DNA of 64,000 nucleotides, taken from Sulfitobacter sp. F26169L. Its GTDB lineage: Bacteria; Pseudomonadota; Alphaproteobacteria; Rhodobacterales; Rhodobacteraceae. The stretch lies in assembly GCF_026410285.1 (NCBI RefSeq), contig NZ_JAPMLP010000008.1, positions 159,702 to 223,701 of the forward strand. The letters run 5' to 3'. Of the stretch, positions 35,565-44,537 are shown piece after piece; position 1 is the stretch's first letter; every line of letters begins with the position of its first letter. Made by a program: the position numbers and the translations under genes. The notes below the pieces were generated by a model, which saw only the letters and a program-made list of their open reading frames with translations, was not told where the DNA came from and did no database searches.

Positions 35565-35613
35565 GGGGCCAGCCCCGAACCCCGGGATGCTTAGGGCCAA
35601 AAGAAATAGTTGG
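35565..35613. repeat. Dispersed intergenic palindromic repeat, copy A
   Basis: GGGGCCAGCCCC, then CCCCGGGAT, then CCAAAAGAAATAG and TTGG, between the beta-ureidopropionase and hydA genes. The same three blocks occur in the opposite orientation at 47570-47639 with a longer middle hairpin. The copy ends at the hydA ribosome-binding site (GGGGAG, 35612-35617). Confidence 0.7.
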
Positions 35614-35624
35614 GGAGAATTGAT

Positions 35625-37085
35625 GTGACCAAGGTAATCAAAGGCGGCACGGTTGTTACGGCGGACCGGACCTGGAAAGCGGATGTGCTGATCGAAGGCG
35701 AGAAAATTGCGCGCATCGGCGAGGACCTGGTTGGTGACGAATACATTGATGCCGAGGGAGCTTATGTGATCCCCGGCGGGATTGATCCGCATACGCATCT
35801 GGAAATGCCGTTTATGGGCACCACGGCGGCCGAGACATTTGAGAGCGGGACTTGGGCTGCTGCCGTTGGCGGGACCACGATGATTGTGGATTTCTGCCTG
35901 CCGGGTGAGGACGGCTCGATCAAGAATGCAATCAACGAGTGGCACCGCAAGTCCGCGCCGCAGATTTGTGGCGATGTGGGCTATCACATGGCGATCACGG
36001 GCTGGGACGAGAACGTCTTTAACGAGATGAAAGACGCTGTGGATATGGGGGTGAACTCGTTCAAGCATTTCATGGCGTATAAAGGCGCGTTGATGATTGA
36101 GGACGACGAGATGTTTGCCTCTTTCAAGCGCTGTGCGGAGCTGGGCGCGCTGCCGATGGTGCATGCGGAGAACGGCGATCTGGTTGCGGAACTGCAGCAG
36201 AAGTATTTTGATGAAGGGATCACGGGGCCTGAGGGGCATGCCTATTCCCGCCCTCCGGAGTTGGAGGGGGAAGCGGCCAACCGTGCGATCACGATTGCAG
36301 ATACGGCGGGAGTGCCGCTGTATATTGTGCATGTTTCGTGCGAGCAGACACACGAGGCGATCCGCCGTGCGCGCCAGAAGGGTATGCGGGTATACGGGGA
36401 GCCTTTGGTCCAGTTTTTGACGTTGGATGAGAGTGTGTATTTTGACACGGATTGGGATTATGCCGCGCGTCGGGTCATGTCACCGCCATTTCGCAGCAAA
36501 GATCATCAGGACAGCCTGTGGGCGGGATTGCAGGCGGGATCGTTGCAGGTGGTTGCGACGGATCACGCGGCTTTCAGCACCGAGCAGAAACGGGCCGGTC
36601 GCGATGATTTCCGGATCATTCCGAACGGGTCGAACGGATTGGAAGAGCGTCTTGCCGTGCTGTGGACAGAAGGTGTTGAGACAGGGCGTCTAACGATGAA
36701 CGAGTTTGTTGCCACAACCAGCACAAATGTGGCGAAGATACTGAACATCTACCCGCGCAAAGGTGCGATAGTGGAAGGGGCGGATGCGGATATAGTGGTG
36801 TGGGATCCGAAAATTACCAAGACAATTTCCCCCGCAAATCACCATTCGGTGTTGGATTATAACGTGTTTGAAGGGTTCGAAGTACGGGCGCAAAGCCGGT
36901 TTACCCTTAGCCGAGGAGAAGTGATTTGGGCTTGGGGGCAGAACTCGCAGCCTAATCCGGGCCGCGGCAGGTTTATCCCGCGGCCTGCTTTCCCGAGTGC
37001 GAACGTGGCGTTGAGCAAATGGAAAGAGCTGAATGCGCCGAAGATGATAAAACGCGATCCGTTGAATATTCCGGCCGGGATTTGA
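35625..37085 (+). CDS. hydA: Dihydropyrimidinase
   Basis: A 486-residue cyclic amidohydrolase that opens dihydrouracil to N-carbamoyl-beta-alanine. Metal ligands visible are the HxH in DPHTHLEMP, the carboxylated Lys in HFMAYKG, His in MVHAENGD, His in YIVHVSC and the Asp in VATDHAAF. The SxN substrate loop is IPNGSNGLEERL. The GTG at 35625 was chosen because GGGGAG lies seven bases upstream; an ATG two bases earlier is out of frame and stops at once. Length and motifs fit bacterial dihydropyrimidinases and D-hydantoinases, and the neighbouring preTA genes favour the pyrimidine role. Confidence 0.94.
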   Translation: MTKVIKGGTVVTADRTWKADVLIEGEKIARIGEDLVGDEYIDAEGAYVIPGGIDPHTHLEMPFMGTTAAETFESGTWAAAVGGTTMIVDFCLPGEDGSIKNAINEWHRKSAPQICGDVGYHMAITGWDENVFNEMKDAVDMGVNSFKHFMAYKGALMIEDDEMFASFKRCAELGALPMVHAENGDLVAELQQKYFDEGITGPEGHAYSRPPELEGEAANRAITIADTAGVPLYIVHVSCEQTHEAIRRARQKGMRVYGEPLVQFLTLDESVYFDTDWDYAARRVMSPPFRSKDHQDSLWAGLQAGSLQVVATDHAAFSTEQKRAGRDDFRIIPNGSNGLEERLAVLWTEGVETGRLTMNEFVATTSTNVAKILNIYPRKGAIVEGADADIVVWDPKITKTISPANHHSVLDYNVFEGFEVRAQSRFTLSRGEVIWAWGQNSQPNPGRGRFIPRPAFPSANVALSKWKELNAPKMIKRDPLNIPAGI

Positions 37086-37112
37086 GACGTTTGTGCAGAC
37101 AGGAACTGATTT

Positions 37113-37898
37113 GTGAGTGAGCCGCAAAGCGTTATCAGCGCTAGAAACCTAGACCTGACGTTTCAGACCAACGATGGGCCTGTCCACGCGTTGAAAGGTG
37201 TTGATCTGGATATCAGACAGGGCGAATTCGTCAGCTTTATCGGGCCGTCTGGCTGTGGAAAGACAACTTTTTTGCGGGTGATGGCCGATTTGGAGCAGCC
37301 TACGGGGGGGGAGATTACCGTAAATGGAGTCTCGCCACGAGAGGCGCGGGAGGCGCGGGCCTATGGGTATGTTTTTCAGGCGGCGGGGCTGTATCCCTGG
37401 CGTACGATTGGCGGTAATATCCGGCTGCCGCTGGAAATTATGGGTGTGCCGAAGGCCGAGCATGCGGAGCGGGTTGCACGGGTGCTGGAACTGGTTGAAC
37501 TGGCTGGGTTCGAGAAGAAATTCCCGTGGCAGTTGTCGGGGGGGATGCAGCAACGGGCGAGCATTGCGAGGGCGCTTTCGTTTAACGCCGATCTGTTGTT
37601 GATGGATGAACCGTTTGGCGCGCTGGATGAAATTGTGCGCGATCACCTGAACGAGCAGTTGCTAAAGCTGTGGGACAGGACGGGGAAAACCATTGCTTTT
37701 GTTACACACTCGATCCCCGAAGCAGTGTACCTGAGTACCAAGATTGTGGTGATGTCCCCCCGTCCGGGACGTATTACAGATGTAATTGAAAGCCCGTTGC
37801 CGAAAGAGCGGCCTTTGGAAATAAGGGAAAGTGCGGAATTTCTGGAGATCGCCCATAGAGTGCGTGAAGGGCTGCGTGCGGGGCATGCAGATGATTGA
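37113..37898 (+). CDS. ABC importer ATP-binding protein (NitT/TauT type), probable pyrimidine transporter
   Basis: A 261-residue ATPase with Walker A GPSGCGKTT, Q-loop YVFQAAGLYPWRT, signature LSGGMQQRASIARAL, Walker B LLLMDEPFGALD and H-loop VTHSIPEAV. These features mark the nitrate/taurine/thiamine-precursor subgroup. The start is GTG at 37113. It is the first of four transporter genes (ATPase, two permeases, binding protein) that follow hydA within 28 bases. The substrate is inferred to be a pyrimidine or its breakdown product from the operon; thiamine-pyrimidine uptake is the main alternative. Confidence 0.9.
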   Translation: MSEPQSVISARNLDLTFQTNDGPVHALKGVDLDIRQGEFVSFIGPSGCGKTTFLRVMADLEQPTGGEITVNGVSPREAREARAYGYVFQAAGLYPWRTIGGNIRLPLEIMGVPKAEHAERVARVLELVELAGFEKKFPWQLSGGMQQRASIARALSFNADLLLMDEPFGALDEIVRDHLNEQLLKLWDRTGKTIAFVTHSIPEAVYLSTKIVVMSPRPGRITDVIESPLPKERPLEIRESAEFLEIAHRVREGLRAGHADD

Positions 37899-37973
37899 GC
37901 ATTGCAGTGATACCGCGCGGCGCGCGTCGGTGACGACGCCCCGCCCGCCATCCCGCAGAGCGGAGTATCTGTT

Positions 37974-38894
37974 GTGAAGTCGGTTTTGCCAGTGCTCACT
38001 GTGATAGCGGCGATCCTTGGCATCTGGTTGCTGGCGGTTATTCCGATGAACATGCATCTGGTCGCGGATCAGGCACAGCGTGACGGCGCGGTTGTTCAAC
38101 CCGAAACACCCGCCGCGCGTCAGGGCCTGAGCGGCGCGGCCCTTGCGGTGCGCAACCCCGCGTTGATCCCGCTTACGTACAGTTTCAAACGGCCAAGGCT
38201 GCCCAGCCCGCAACAGGTGGCGGGCGAGATGTATGAAACGATATTTGCCAAAAAGATCACCTCGAAACGGTCACTGGTCTATCACGGATGGGTCACGCTG
38301 GCGCCGACCTTGTTGGGATTTGCGATTGGCACGGGATTGGGGATTCTGTTGGCTGTGGGGATTGTGTACAGCCGTGTTATGGACCGTTCGGTCATGCCGT
38401 GGGCGATTGTGAGCCAGACAATCCCTATTCTGGCGTTGGCACCGATGGTAATTGTGGTGATGGGATCGATGGGCATACAGGGGCTGTTCCCCAAATCCCT
38501 GATTGCGGCTTATCTGTCTTTCTTTCCTGTGGTCGTGGGCATGGTCAAAGGCCTGCGCAGCCCCTCTGCGATGCAGCTGGATTTGTTGCGCACCTATAAT
38601 GCAACCGGCAGTCAGGGGTTTTGGACATTGCGGCTGCCTGCATCCGCGCCCTATCTGTTTGCATCGCTGAAAATCGGTGTTTCGGCATCGCTGGTCGGCA
38701 CCATTGTTGCGGAACTGCCCACCGGCGCGCGTGCGGGGTTTGGCGCGCGGATGCTGGTGGGGGATCAATACGGTCAACCGCTTGTGTCTTGGGCAGCGCT
38801 GTTTGCGGCGGCCTTGACGGCTGCTGCATTGGTGGGGCTGTTTAGTGCGATCGAGCGTATCACCCTGCGTCGCATGGGGATGGCAGCCGCATGA
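37974..38894 (+). CDS. ABC importer permease 1 (NitT/TauT type)
   Basis: A 306-residue membrane protein with an N-terminal helix, a long hydrophilic stretch (about residues 28-90) and five to six further helices. The ABC contact loop is LRTYNATGSQGFWTLRLPASAPYLF (EAA-type) near residues 205-228. The extended, polar N-terminal region is unusual compared with shorter family members such as its partner. The start is GTG at 37974 behind CGGAG. The stop overlaps the ATG of the second permease (ATGA), giving coupled synthesis of a heterodimeric channel. Confidence 0.88.
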   Translation: MKSVLPVLTVIAAILGIWLLAVIPMNMHLVADQAQRDGAVVQPETPAARQGLSGAALAVRNPALIPLTYSFKRPRLPSPQQVAGEMYETIFAKKITSKRSLVYHGWVTLAPTLLGFAIGTGLGILLAVGIVYSRVMDRSVMPWAIVSQTIPILALAPMVIVVMGSMGIQGLFPKSLIAAYLSFFPVVVGMVKGLRSPSAMQLDLLRTYNATGSQGFWTLRLPASAPYLFASLKIGVSASLVGTIVAELPTGARAGFGARMLVGDQYGQPLVSWAALFAAALTAAALVGLFSAIERITLRRMGMAAA

Positions 38895-39733
38895 TGTATA
38901 TAATCGCAGCAGTATTGATATGGGTCGCAGGCTGGTGGCTGAACGTGCGTCTTGCTAACGGTGCGACATCGGACCGGATGGCGGTAAAATTCATGATACC
39001 TGCAATATTTGGCCTGACTATTGTGATTGTCTGGGAACTGCTGGTACGGGGGTTTGAGGTAAATCCCGTTATTTTGCCCGCACCATCCTCGGTGCTGCTG
39101 CGGTTGGTGGATGAAGGGCCTATCCTTTGGGCAGATTTCCGGCAGACGATTCTGAAAGGTGCCGTAAGCGGCTATGTCATCGGCACTGTTGCGGCTTTTG
39201 TGGTAGCAATCATTGCAGACCGTTCGGATTTTCTGACGCGGGGCATTCTGCCGGTTGGCAGCTTTATGGCTGCACTGCCCATCGTCGGCACCGCGCCGAT
39301 ATTTGTGAAGTGGCTGGGCAGCGATTGGGAGTCCAAAGCTGCGGTTGTTGCGGTGATGGTGTTCTTTCCCATCCTTGTGAACACTGTTGCCGGACTGAAA
39401 GACACCAGCGGTATGCAGCGTGATCTGATGCGCACCTATGCGGCAGGGTATTGGCAGACGCTGTTCAAACTGCGCCTGCCCAGTGCTGCGCCGTTCATTT
39501 TCAACGGTCTGAAGATTGGTACGACGCTGGCCTTGATCGGCGCGATTGTTGCTGAATTCTTCGGCTCTCCCACGGTTGGAATGGGGTTTCGCATTTCTAC
39601 CAGTTTCGGCCAGCTTGCGCTGGATATGGTGTGGGCCGAGATCGTGGTGGCGGCATTGGCGGGCAGTGCGTTCTATGGCGCAATGACATGGATGGAAAAA
39701 CGGGTAACCTTCTGGCACCCGTCGCAACGATAA
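38891..39733 (+). CDS. ABC importer permease 2 (NitT/TauT type)
   Basis: A 280-residue permease with about six to seven helices and the EAA loop MRTYAAGYWQTLFKLRLPSAAPFI. It resembles permease 1 in its C-terminal core, which implies an old duplication and a heterodimeric channel. The conserved FFGSPTVGMGF segment corresponds to ELPTGARAGFG in permease 1. It starts within the permease 1 stop codon and is followed after 57 bp by the binding-protein gene. Confidence 0.9.
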   Translation: MMYIIAAVLIWVAGWWLNVRLANGATSDRMAVKFMIPAIFGLTIVIVWELLVRGFEVNPVILPAPSSVLLRLVDEGPILWADFRQTILKGAVSGYVIGTVAAFVVAIIADRSDFLTRGILPVGSFMAALPIVGTAPIFVKWLGSDWESKAAVVAVMVFFPILVNTVAGLKDTSGMQRDLMRTYAAGYWQTLFKLRLPSAAPFIFNGLKIGTTLALIGAIVAEFFGSPTVGMGFRISTSFGQLALDMVWAEIVVAALAGSAFYGAMTWMEKRVTFWHPSQR

Positions 39734-39790
39734 CGATGACCCTGCCTGAACGGGGCGCGATATAAAACCAACCGACTTGGAGGTCGAAAG

Positions 39791-40786
39791 ATGAAAAAAT
39801 TTGTAATGGCTGCGGCATGTGCCGCTGGACTAACAGCCGCACCCGCATTTGCGGACGGACATGCAAACACAGTGAAATTGCAGTTGCAGTGGGTCACGCA
39901 ATCACAATTTGCGGGATATTATGTGGCGCAGGACAAAGGATACTATGAGGAAGAAGGGCTGGAGGTAACGATCCTTCCGGGAGGGCCGGACATCGCACCG
40001 CCACAGGTATTGGCGGGGGGCGGCGCTGATGCGATGCTGAACTGGATGCCATCGGCGCTGGCCGCGCGCGAGAAAGGTCTGCCGGTGGTGAACATCGCAC
40101 AGCCCTTTAAGACATCCGGCCTGATGCTGACGTGCTGGAAAGATACCGGCATCTCGTCGGTGCAGGATTTCAAAGGAAAAACCATCGGCGTCTGGTTTTT
40201 TGGTAACGAGTATCCGTTCCTGAGCTGGATGAGCAAGGAAGGCATCAGTACGGATGGCGGTGACGAGGGTGTCACGGTCCTCAAGCAGGGGTTCAACGTG
40301 GACCCGCTGTTGCAGCGTGAGGCCGATTGTATTTCGACGATGACCTATAATGAATACGGTCAAGTGTTGGATGCCGGAGTGAATCCTGACGAGCTGATTA
40401 CTTTCAAATATGAGGATCAGGGCGTGGCCACATTGGAGGATGGCATTTGGGTGCTTGAGGACAATCTGGATGATCCTGTGTTTGTCGACAAAATGGTACG
40501 CTTTGTCCGCGCCTCTATGAAGGGTTGGAAGTACGCGGAAGAGAACGCAGAAGAAGCGGGCGCGATCATTATCGAGAATGACGAAACCGGTGCGCAATCA
40601 GAAGAAGCACAGGTACGGATGATGCAGGAAGTCGCCAAGCTGACCGCAGGTTCAAACGGCGCATTGGCCGAGGCGGATTACCAGCGAACGGTTGATACAC
40701 TGCTTGCGGGTGGATCTGATCCGGTGATTTCCAAGCAGCCTGAGGGTGCATGGACAAATATGATCACGGACAAAGCGCTCAACTAA
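39791..40786 (+). CDS. ABC importer substrate-binding protein (NMT1/THI5-like)
   Basis: A 331-residue periplasmic binding protein with a Sec signal peptide (MKKFVMAAACAAGLTAAPAFA, cleaved before DGH). The mature part has the NMT1/THI5 pattern: QLQWVTQSQFAGYYVAQDKGYYEEEGLEV, with ADAMLNWMPSALAAREKG later. These proteins bind thiamine pyrimidine or related small aromatic ligands, which fits a pyrimidine importer. An ACTTGGAGG site precedes the ATG. A strong hairpin terminator 22 bases after the stop ends the operon. Confidence 0.9.
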   Translation: MKKFVMAAACAAGLTAAPAFADGHANTVKLQLQWVTQSQFAGYYVAQDKGYYEEEGLEVTILPGGPDIAPPQVLAGGGADAMLNWMPSALAAREKGLPVVNIAQPFKTSGLMLTCWKDTGISSVQDFKGKTIGVWFFGNEYPFLSWMSKEGISTDGGDEGVTVLKQGFNVDPLLQREADCISTMTYNEYGQVLDAGVNPDELITFKYEDQGVATLEDGIWVLEDNLDDPVFVDKMVRFVRASMKGWKYAEENAEEAGAIIIENDETGAQSEEAQVRMMQEVAKLTAGSNGALAEADYQRTVDTLLAGGSDPVISKQPEGAWTNMITDKALN

Positions 40787-40807
40787 GTCCGTTGCGATTT
40801 GAGGAAA

Positions 40808-40834
40808 GGGGCCGGTACATTTCACCGGCCCCTT
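40808..40834. terminator. Bidirectional terminator after the pyrimidine transporter operon
   Basis: A perfect nine-base stem GGGGCCGGT/ACCGGCCCC with a seven-base loop lies between the convergent binding-protein gene and a small membrane-protein gene. It is followed by TTC on the plus strand and by TTTC on the minus strand. Confidence 0.75.
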
Positions 40835-40931
40835 CATGTTTTCAAGGAAAAGCACAAAGGGCAGAATTATCTGGGTTTTTCTGAAAAGGATTGCCGCTAT
40901 GGATTCACTCAATTGATCCAGAACAGCAACG

Positions 40932-41270
40932 CTAGGCCGCAACTTGCGGCGAAAAAGAAATGCAAAGGCAGATAGCGGCCCTGTAAATGTGTATATTGAA
41001 CTTTGTGTCGGTGATGTAGGCAGCCAGCTTCGATCCAGCGCCGCCTTGCACGATAAGACGCTGTAGCAACCGTGCATAAGTGCGCCACATCGCGGGCTGA
41101 ATAAATGCAAATGCCGTGCCCCCCAGCAGCGTAACGAGGGCGAGGGTGGCGCGGGCGGCCAGATCCCTGTCGCCATTGAACGGGCCGATCAGGCGCGTCT
41201 CTTCAAGAAGAGAGATCACGACGAGCGCACCGAAACAGACGAGCGAGATCATCCACATGTGTTTGCGCAT
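40932..41270 (-). CDS. Small hypothetical membrane protein
   Basis: A 112-residue protein I do not recognise. It has a hydrophobic segment at about residues 5-22, a second at about 42-61 and a hydrophobic Cys-containing C terminus (IYRAAICLCISFSP). The ATG at 41270 was chosen because the earlier in-frame codons code for polar residues with no family match, but there is no good ribosome-binding site. Hairpin terminators flank it on both sides, so it would be a monocistronic gene. It could be a real small membrane protein or a decayed remnant. Confidence 0.45.
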   Translation of the reverse strand: MRKHMWMISLVCFGALVVISLLEETRLIGPFNGDRDLAARATLALVTLLGGTAFAFIQPAMWRTYARLLQRLIVQGGAGSKLAAYITDTKFNIHIYRAAICLCISFSPQVAA

Positions 41271-41382
41271 TCTGTCGCACTCCGCATCATTTGGTGTCGA
41301 GCGTTCGATTGCGTTAAATGGCGCCAAATCTAAATCATCATGGAATATGGTCGATGACTGCCGAACGAAATGATCGTTACAA

Positions 41383-41413
41383 ATGAAAAAGGCCGGTGAA
41401 GTCACCGGCCTTT
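41383..41413 (-). terminator. Terminator of the L,D-transpeptidase gene
   Basis: On the minus strand AAAGGCCGGTGA pairs with TCACCGGCCTTT, with TTTTT and then CATTTG following. It lies 21 bases after the transpeptidase stop. Confidence 0.8.
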
Positions 41414-41433
41414 CATCAATGGGGTTTATCGCC

Positions 41434-41985
41434 TTACAGGACGGTTACTTTGGTGCCGATTGGCACGCGCTTGTACAGGTCTTTGACGTGTTCGTTCAAC
41501 ATGCGGATACAGCCGCTTGATACTGAACGGCCGATGGATTTTGGGGCAGTTGTACCGTGAATACGGTAATATGTGTCTTTACCGCCTTGAAACAGATACA
41601 GCGCACGCGCACCCAGCGGGTTGCCCGGGCCGCCGGGCTGGGCATCTGTGTTGCCGACAAAACGGGCGTAGGCTTTCGGATCACGTTCGATCATCTCGTT
41701 TGTGGGGCGCCATGTGGGCCACTCTTTCTTGACGGAGATCGTGGCCGTGCCGGTAAATTCAAGACCGGCTTTGCCGACACCTACGCCATAGCGCATCGCT
41801 TCGCCGGGGGCGGTGACATAATACAGGTAATAGCTGCGCGGCAGGATCAACAGTTCGCCCACCTTGTAGCTCTTTTTAATTCGTACCATTTGTGGCGTTG
41901 GATCAAAAACAACAGTCTTCGCCATTGCGATCTGCGGCAGTGCGGTGGCGGCAAGTGTGCTTGCGATAAATGTACGACGGAGCAT
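41434..41985 (-). CDS. L,D-transpeptidase (YkuD domain)
   Basis: A 183-residue exported YkuD-family enzyme that forms 3-3 cross-links in peptidoglycan or attaches proteins to it. An N-terminal LRRTFIASTLAATALPQIAMA segment acts as signal peptide, and the LRRTF start could also be read by Tat. The catalytic domain shows YRIHGT and the active-site Cys in SSGCIRM near the C terminus. The ATG at 41985 follows a weak GGACCCAT region. Length is typical of single-domain family members. It is followed by its own terminator. Confidence 0.92.
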   Translation of the reverse strand: MLRRTFIASTLAATALPQIAMAKTVVFDPTPQMVRIKKSYKVGELLILPRSYYLYYVTAPGEAMRYGVGVGKAGLEFTGTATISVKKEWPTWRPTNEMIERDPKAYARFVGNTDAQPGGPGNPLGARALYLFQGGKDTYYRIHGTTAPKSIGRSVSSGCIRMLNEHVKDLYKRVPIGTKVTVL

Positions 41986-42056
41986 GGATGGGTCCTTTTG
42001 CAGCATTGGATTGTTTCTAATGTCTCAATAGTTGCGACATTATCAAGCTATAAACA

Positions 42057-42090
42057 GAAAAAACCGGCCATCCGTTGCAGAATGGCCGGT
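42057..42090 (-). terminator. Terminator of the cold-shock gene
   Basis: On the minus strand ACCGGCCAT and ATGGCCGGT form a nine-base stem with a ten-base loop, followed by TTTTTTC. It lies 54 bases after the csp stop. Confidence 0.8.
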
Positions 42091-42143
42091 CAAATCTTTG
42101 TGTGCGTCCGGATCAGGAAGGTTTTCCCGTCCGGCAATCCAGC

Positions 42144-42350
42144 TTATGCGAGCGCGATGTTTGTCGCGGACTCGCGGCCATCACGGCCTGCTTCGATGTC
42201 AAAAGTCACTTTCTGGTTGTCTGCCAGACCTGTAAGGCCTGCGCGCTCAACAGCAGAAATGTGTACAAACACGTCTTTGCTGCCGCCATCGGGTGCGATA
42301 AAGCCGAAGCCTTTTGTTGTGTTAAACCATTTTACGGTGCCAGTAGCCAT
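42144..42350 (-). CDS. cspA: Cold-shock protein (CspA family)
   Basis: A 68-residue single-stranded nucleic acid-binding protein with RNP1-type KGFGFIAP and RNP2-type VFVHISA. CSPs melt RNA structure and aid translation at low temperature. Position 42350 has GGAGACTACGG before the ATG. The mRNA probably has a leader of about 118 bases that could fold differently in the cold. Several csp paralogues are usual in such genomes, so the symbol denotes the family only. Confidence 0.93.
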   Translation of the reverse strand: MATGTVKWFNTTKGFGFIAPDGGSKDVFVHISAVERAGLTGLADNQKVTFDIEAGRDGRESATNIALA

Positions 42351-42474
42351 TCCGTAGTCTCCTAGTATAGTGCGCCATCCGCGTTGTGCGATGGCTTGGC
42401 GTGGTCGTTCTGAGTTCGATCTGCGCCGTGTTAGGGAGACAGTGGGTCGAAATAGATAAACGTTAGCCAGACAG

Positions 42475-42503
42475 AACATAGGGCGGACAAAGGATTCGAT
42501 CAA
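42475..42503 (-). promoter_or_regulatory. Probable promoter of the cold-shock gene
   Basis: On the minus strand TTGATC (42498-42503) and TATGTT (42475-42480) are spaced by exactly 17 bases. Transcription would start near 42468 and give a leader of roughly 118 bases, containing a CCATC/GATGG hairpin upstream of the ribosome-binding site. Confidence 0.5.
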
Positions 42504-42541
42504 GGCCTGTACAGGGCATTGGCAGCTTTTGGCCTGCGGCC

Positions 42542-42569
42542 AAAAAAAGGGGCGACCCGAAGGCCGCCC
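42542..42569 (-). terminator. Terminator of ettA
   Basis: On the minus strand GGGCGGCC and GGGTCGCCC form an eight-to-nine-base stem with a TTC loop, followed by seven T. It lies about 40 bases after the ettA stop. Confidence 0.8.
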
Positions 42570-42608
42570 GAACGCGAAACGCGAGATAGAACAGATGGCA
42601 GAATACGC

Positions 42609-44264
42609 CTAGCGCACGAACTTTTTGTGCTTCAGGCGCTTTGGCTCAAGCGCATCGGCACCCAAGCGGCGCTTTTTATCTTCTTCATAGTCGGTGAAAC
42701 CGCCCTCGAACCATTCGACATGGGCATTGCCCTCGAAGGCGAGGATATGTGTACAAATACGGTCAAGGAAGAAGCGGTCGTGCGAGATGACAACAGCGCA
42801 GCCAGCGAAATCGACAAGCGCGTCTTCCAGCGCGCGCAGGGTTTCGACATCAAGATCGTTTGTCGGTTCGTCCAGAAGCAGTACGTTGCCGCCCGATTTC
42901 AGCAGGCGCGCCATGTGCACGCGGTTGCGTTCACCACCAGACAGCAGCCCCACCTTTTTCTGCTGGTCACCGCCTTTGAAGTTGAAAGACGAGCAATAGG
43001 CGCGTGAGTTCACCTCAGCATCGCCAAGCTGGATCAGTTCCGCACCGCCCGAGATCGCCTGCCAGACGTTATCATCCGGGTTCAGATCGTCACGCGACTG
43101 GTCAACGTAGGACAGCTGCACGGTGTCACCGATTTCGATCGTGCCGGAATCGGGCTGTTCCTGACCTGTCAGCATTTTGAACAGCGTTGATTTACCCGCA
43201 CCGTTGGGGCCGATCACGCCGACAATGCCACCGGGCGGCAAAGAGAAGCTGAGGTTTTCAACCAGAAGCTTGTCGCCCATCGCTTTTGTCAGACCTTCGA
43301 CATCCATAACCTTGGAGCCAAGACGCTGGCCGCTGGGAATAACGATCTGGGCGTTGGCCAGTTTTTCACGCTCTGACTGTTCGGCCATTTCGTTGTAGGA
43401 CTTGATACGGGCTTTGGATTTCGACTGGCGCGCTTTGGCCCCCTGACGCATCCATTCAAGCTCGCGCTCAAGCGTTTTCTGGCGCGATTTGTCTTCGCGC
43501 GCTTCCTGACTAAGACGTTTTGCTTTTTGTTCCAGCCAGTCGGAATAGTTCCCCTCATAGGGAATGCCACGGCCACGGTCGAGTTCCAAAATCCAGCTGG
43601 TGATATCGTCAAGGAAGTAACGGTCGTGGGTGACGATCAGGATCGTGCCTTTGTAAGCGATCAGGTGCTGCTGCAGCCAGGCGATTGTTTCGGCGTCGAG
43701 GTGGTTGGTCGGTTCGTCAAGCAACAGCATTTCCGGCGCTTCAAGCAGCAGTTTGCACAGTGCGACGCGGCGCAATTCGCCGCCCGATAGTTTGGAAATA
43801 TCGGCATCGTCGGGCGGGCAGCGCAGGGCTTCCATGCTCACGTCGATCTGGCTGTCGAGGTCCCAAAGGTTCTCGGCATCAATCTGGTCTTGCAGGGCAG
43901 CCATTTCATCGGCGGTTTCGTCAGAATAGTTCATCGCCAGTTCGTTGTAGCGATCAAGGACCGCCTTTTTCTTGGCAACGCCCAGCATGACGTTTTCCCG
44001 CACGGTCAGGCTCTCGTCGAGCTTTGGTTCCTGCGGAAGATAGCCGACTTTGGCCCCTTCGGCGACCCAAGCTTCGCCGGTGAAATCTTTATCCAGCCCT
44101 GCCATGATCTTCATCAGGGTGGATTTACCCGCGCCGTTAACGCCAACAACACCGATTTTCACCCCCGGAAGGAAGTTCAGGTGGATGTTTTCAAAGCACT
44201 TTTTGCCGCCGGGATAGGTCTTTGAGACCCCTTGCATGTGATAGACGTATTGATAAGCGGCCAT
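42609..44264 (-). CDS. ettA: Energy-dependent translational throttle protein EttA
   Basis: A 551-residue ABC-F protein that binds the ribosomal E site and gates entry into elongation according to ATP/ADP level. It has two ATPase domains (Walker A GVNGAGKST and GPNGAGKST; signatures LSGGELRR and LSGGERNR; Walker B LLLDEPTNHLD and LLLDEPTNDLD). The arm and linker region between them is rich in Lys/Arg/Gln. There are no membrane helices. The ATG at 44264 is preceded by ACGAGGAGTCG; upstream in-frame codons encode no conserved sequence. It has its own terminator. Confidence 0.95.
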   Translation of the reverse strand: MAAYQYVYHMQGVSKTYPGGKKCFENIHLNFLPGVKIGVVGVNGAGKSTLMKIMAGLDKDFTGEAWVAEGAKVGYLPQEPKLDESLTVRENVMLGVAKKKAVLDRYNELAMNYSDETADEMAALQDQIDAENLWDLDSQIDVSMEALRCPPDDADISKLSGGELRRVALCKLLLEAPEMLLLDEPTNHLDAETIAWLQQHLIAYKGTILIVTHDRYFLDDITSWILELDRGRGIPYEGNYSDWLEQKAKRLSQEAREDKSRQKTLERELEWMRQGAKARQSKSKARIKSYNEMAEQSEREKLANAQIVIPSGQRLGSKVMDVEGLTKAMGDKLLVENLSFSLPPGGIVGVIGPNGAGKSTLFKMLTGQEQPDSGTIEIGDTVQLSYVDQSRDDLNPDDNVWQAISGGAELIQLGDAEVNSRAYCSSFNFKGGDQQKKVGLLSGGERNRVHMARLLKSGGNVLLLDEPTNDLDVETLRALEDALVDFAGCAVVISHDRFFLDRICTHILAFEGNAHVEWFEGGFTDYEEDKKRRLGADALEPKRLKHKKFVR

Positions 44265-44537
44265 GGCGCGACTCCTCGTGTGTGTCAGGATTTGCCCTGC
44301 AATATCGGTCGGGGCGCGCAAGATCAACGGCACACAGTGGCACGGCGTGAGTTGGTGTGGGAATGCCCGCTGGATTGAGCCGCCTCGCCAGATGGTTTTG
44401 CCCAAATTGATTGTGATAGGTGGGGCGGGAAGTGCCAAAAACTACAGCTTGGTTTTCCAGCATGATGGATTGCACGCGATTGACAAACAGGTTGTCATCC
44501 CGTCACTTCCAATCCTGCACATTGTCCGGAGATCATT

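Noticed and set aside
35623..35628. ATG as start of the dihydropyrimidinase gene
   Set aside because: It is out of frame and followed at once by TGA; the GTG two bases later is in frame and correctly spaced from GGGGAG.
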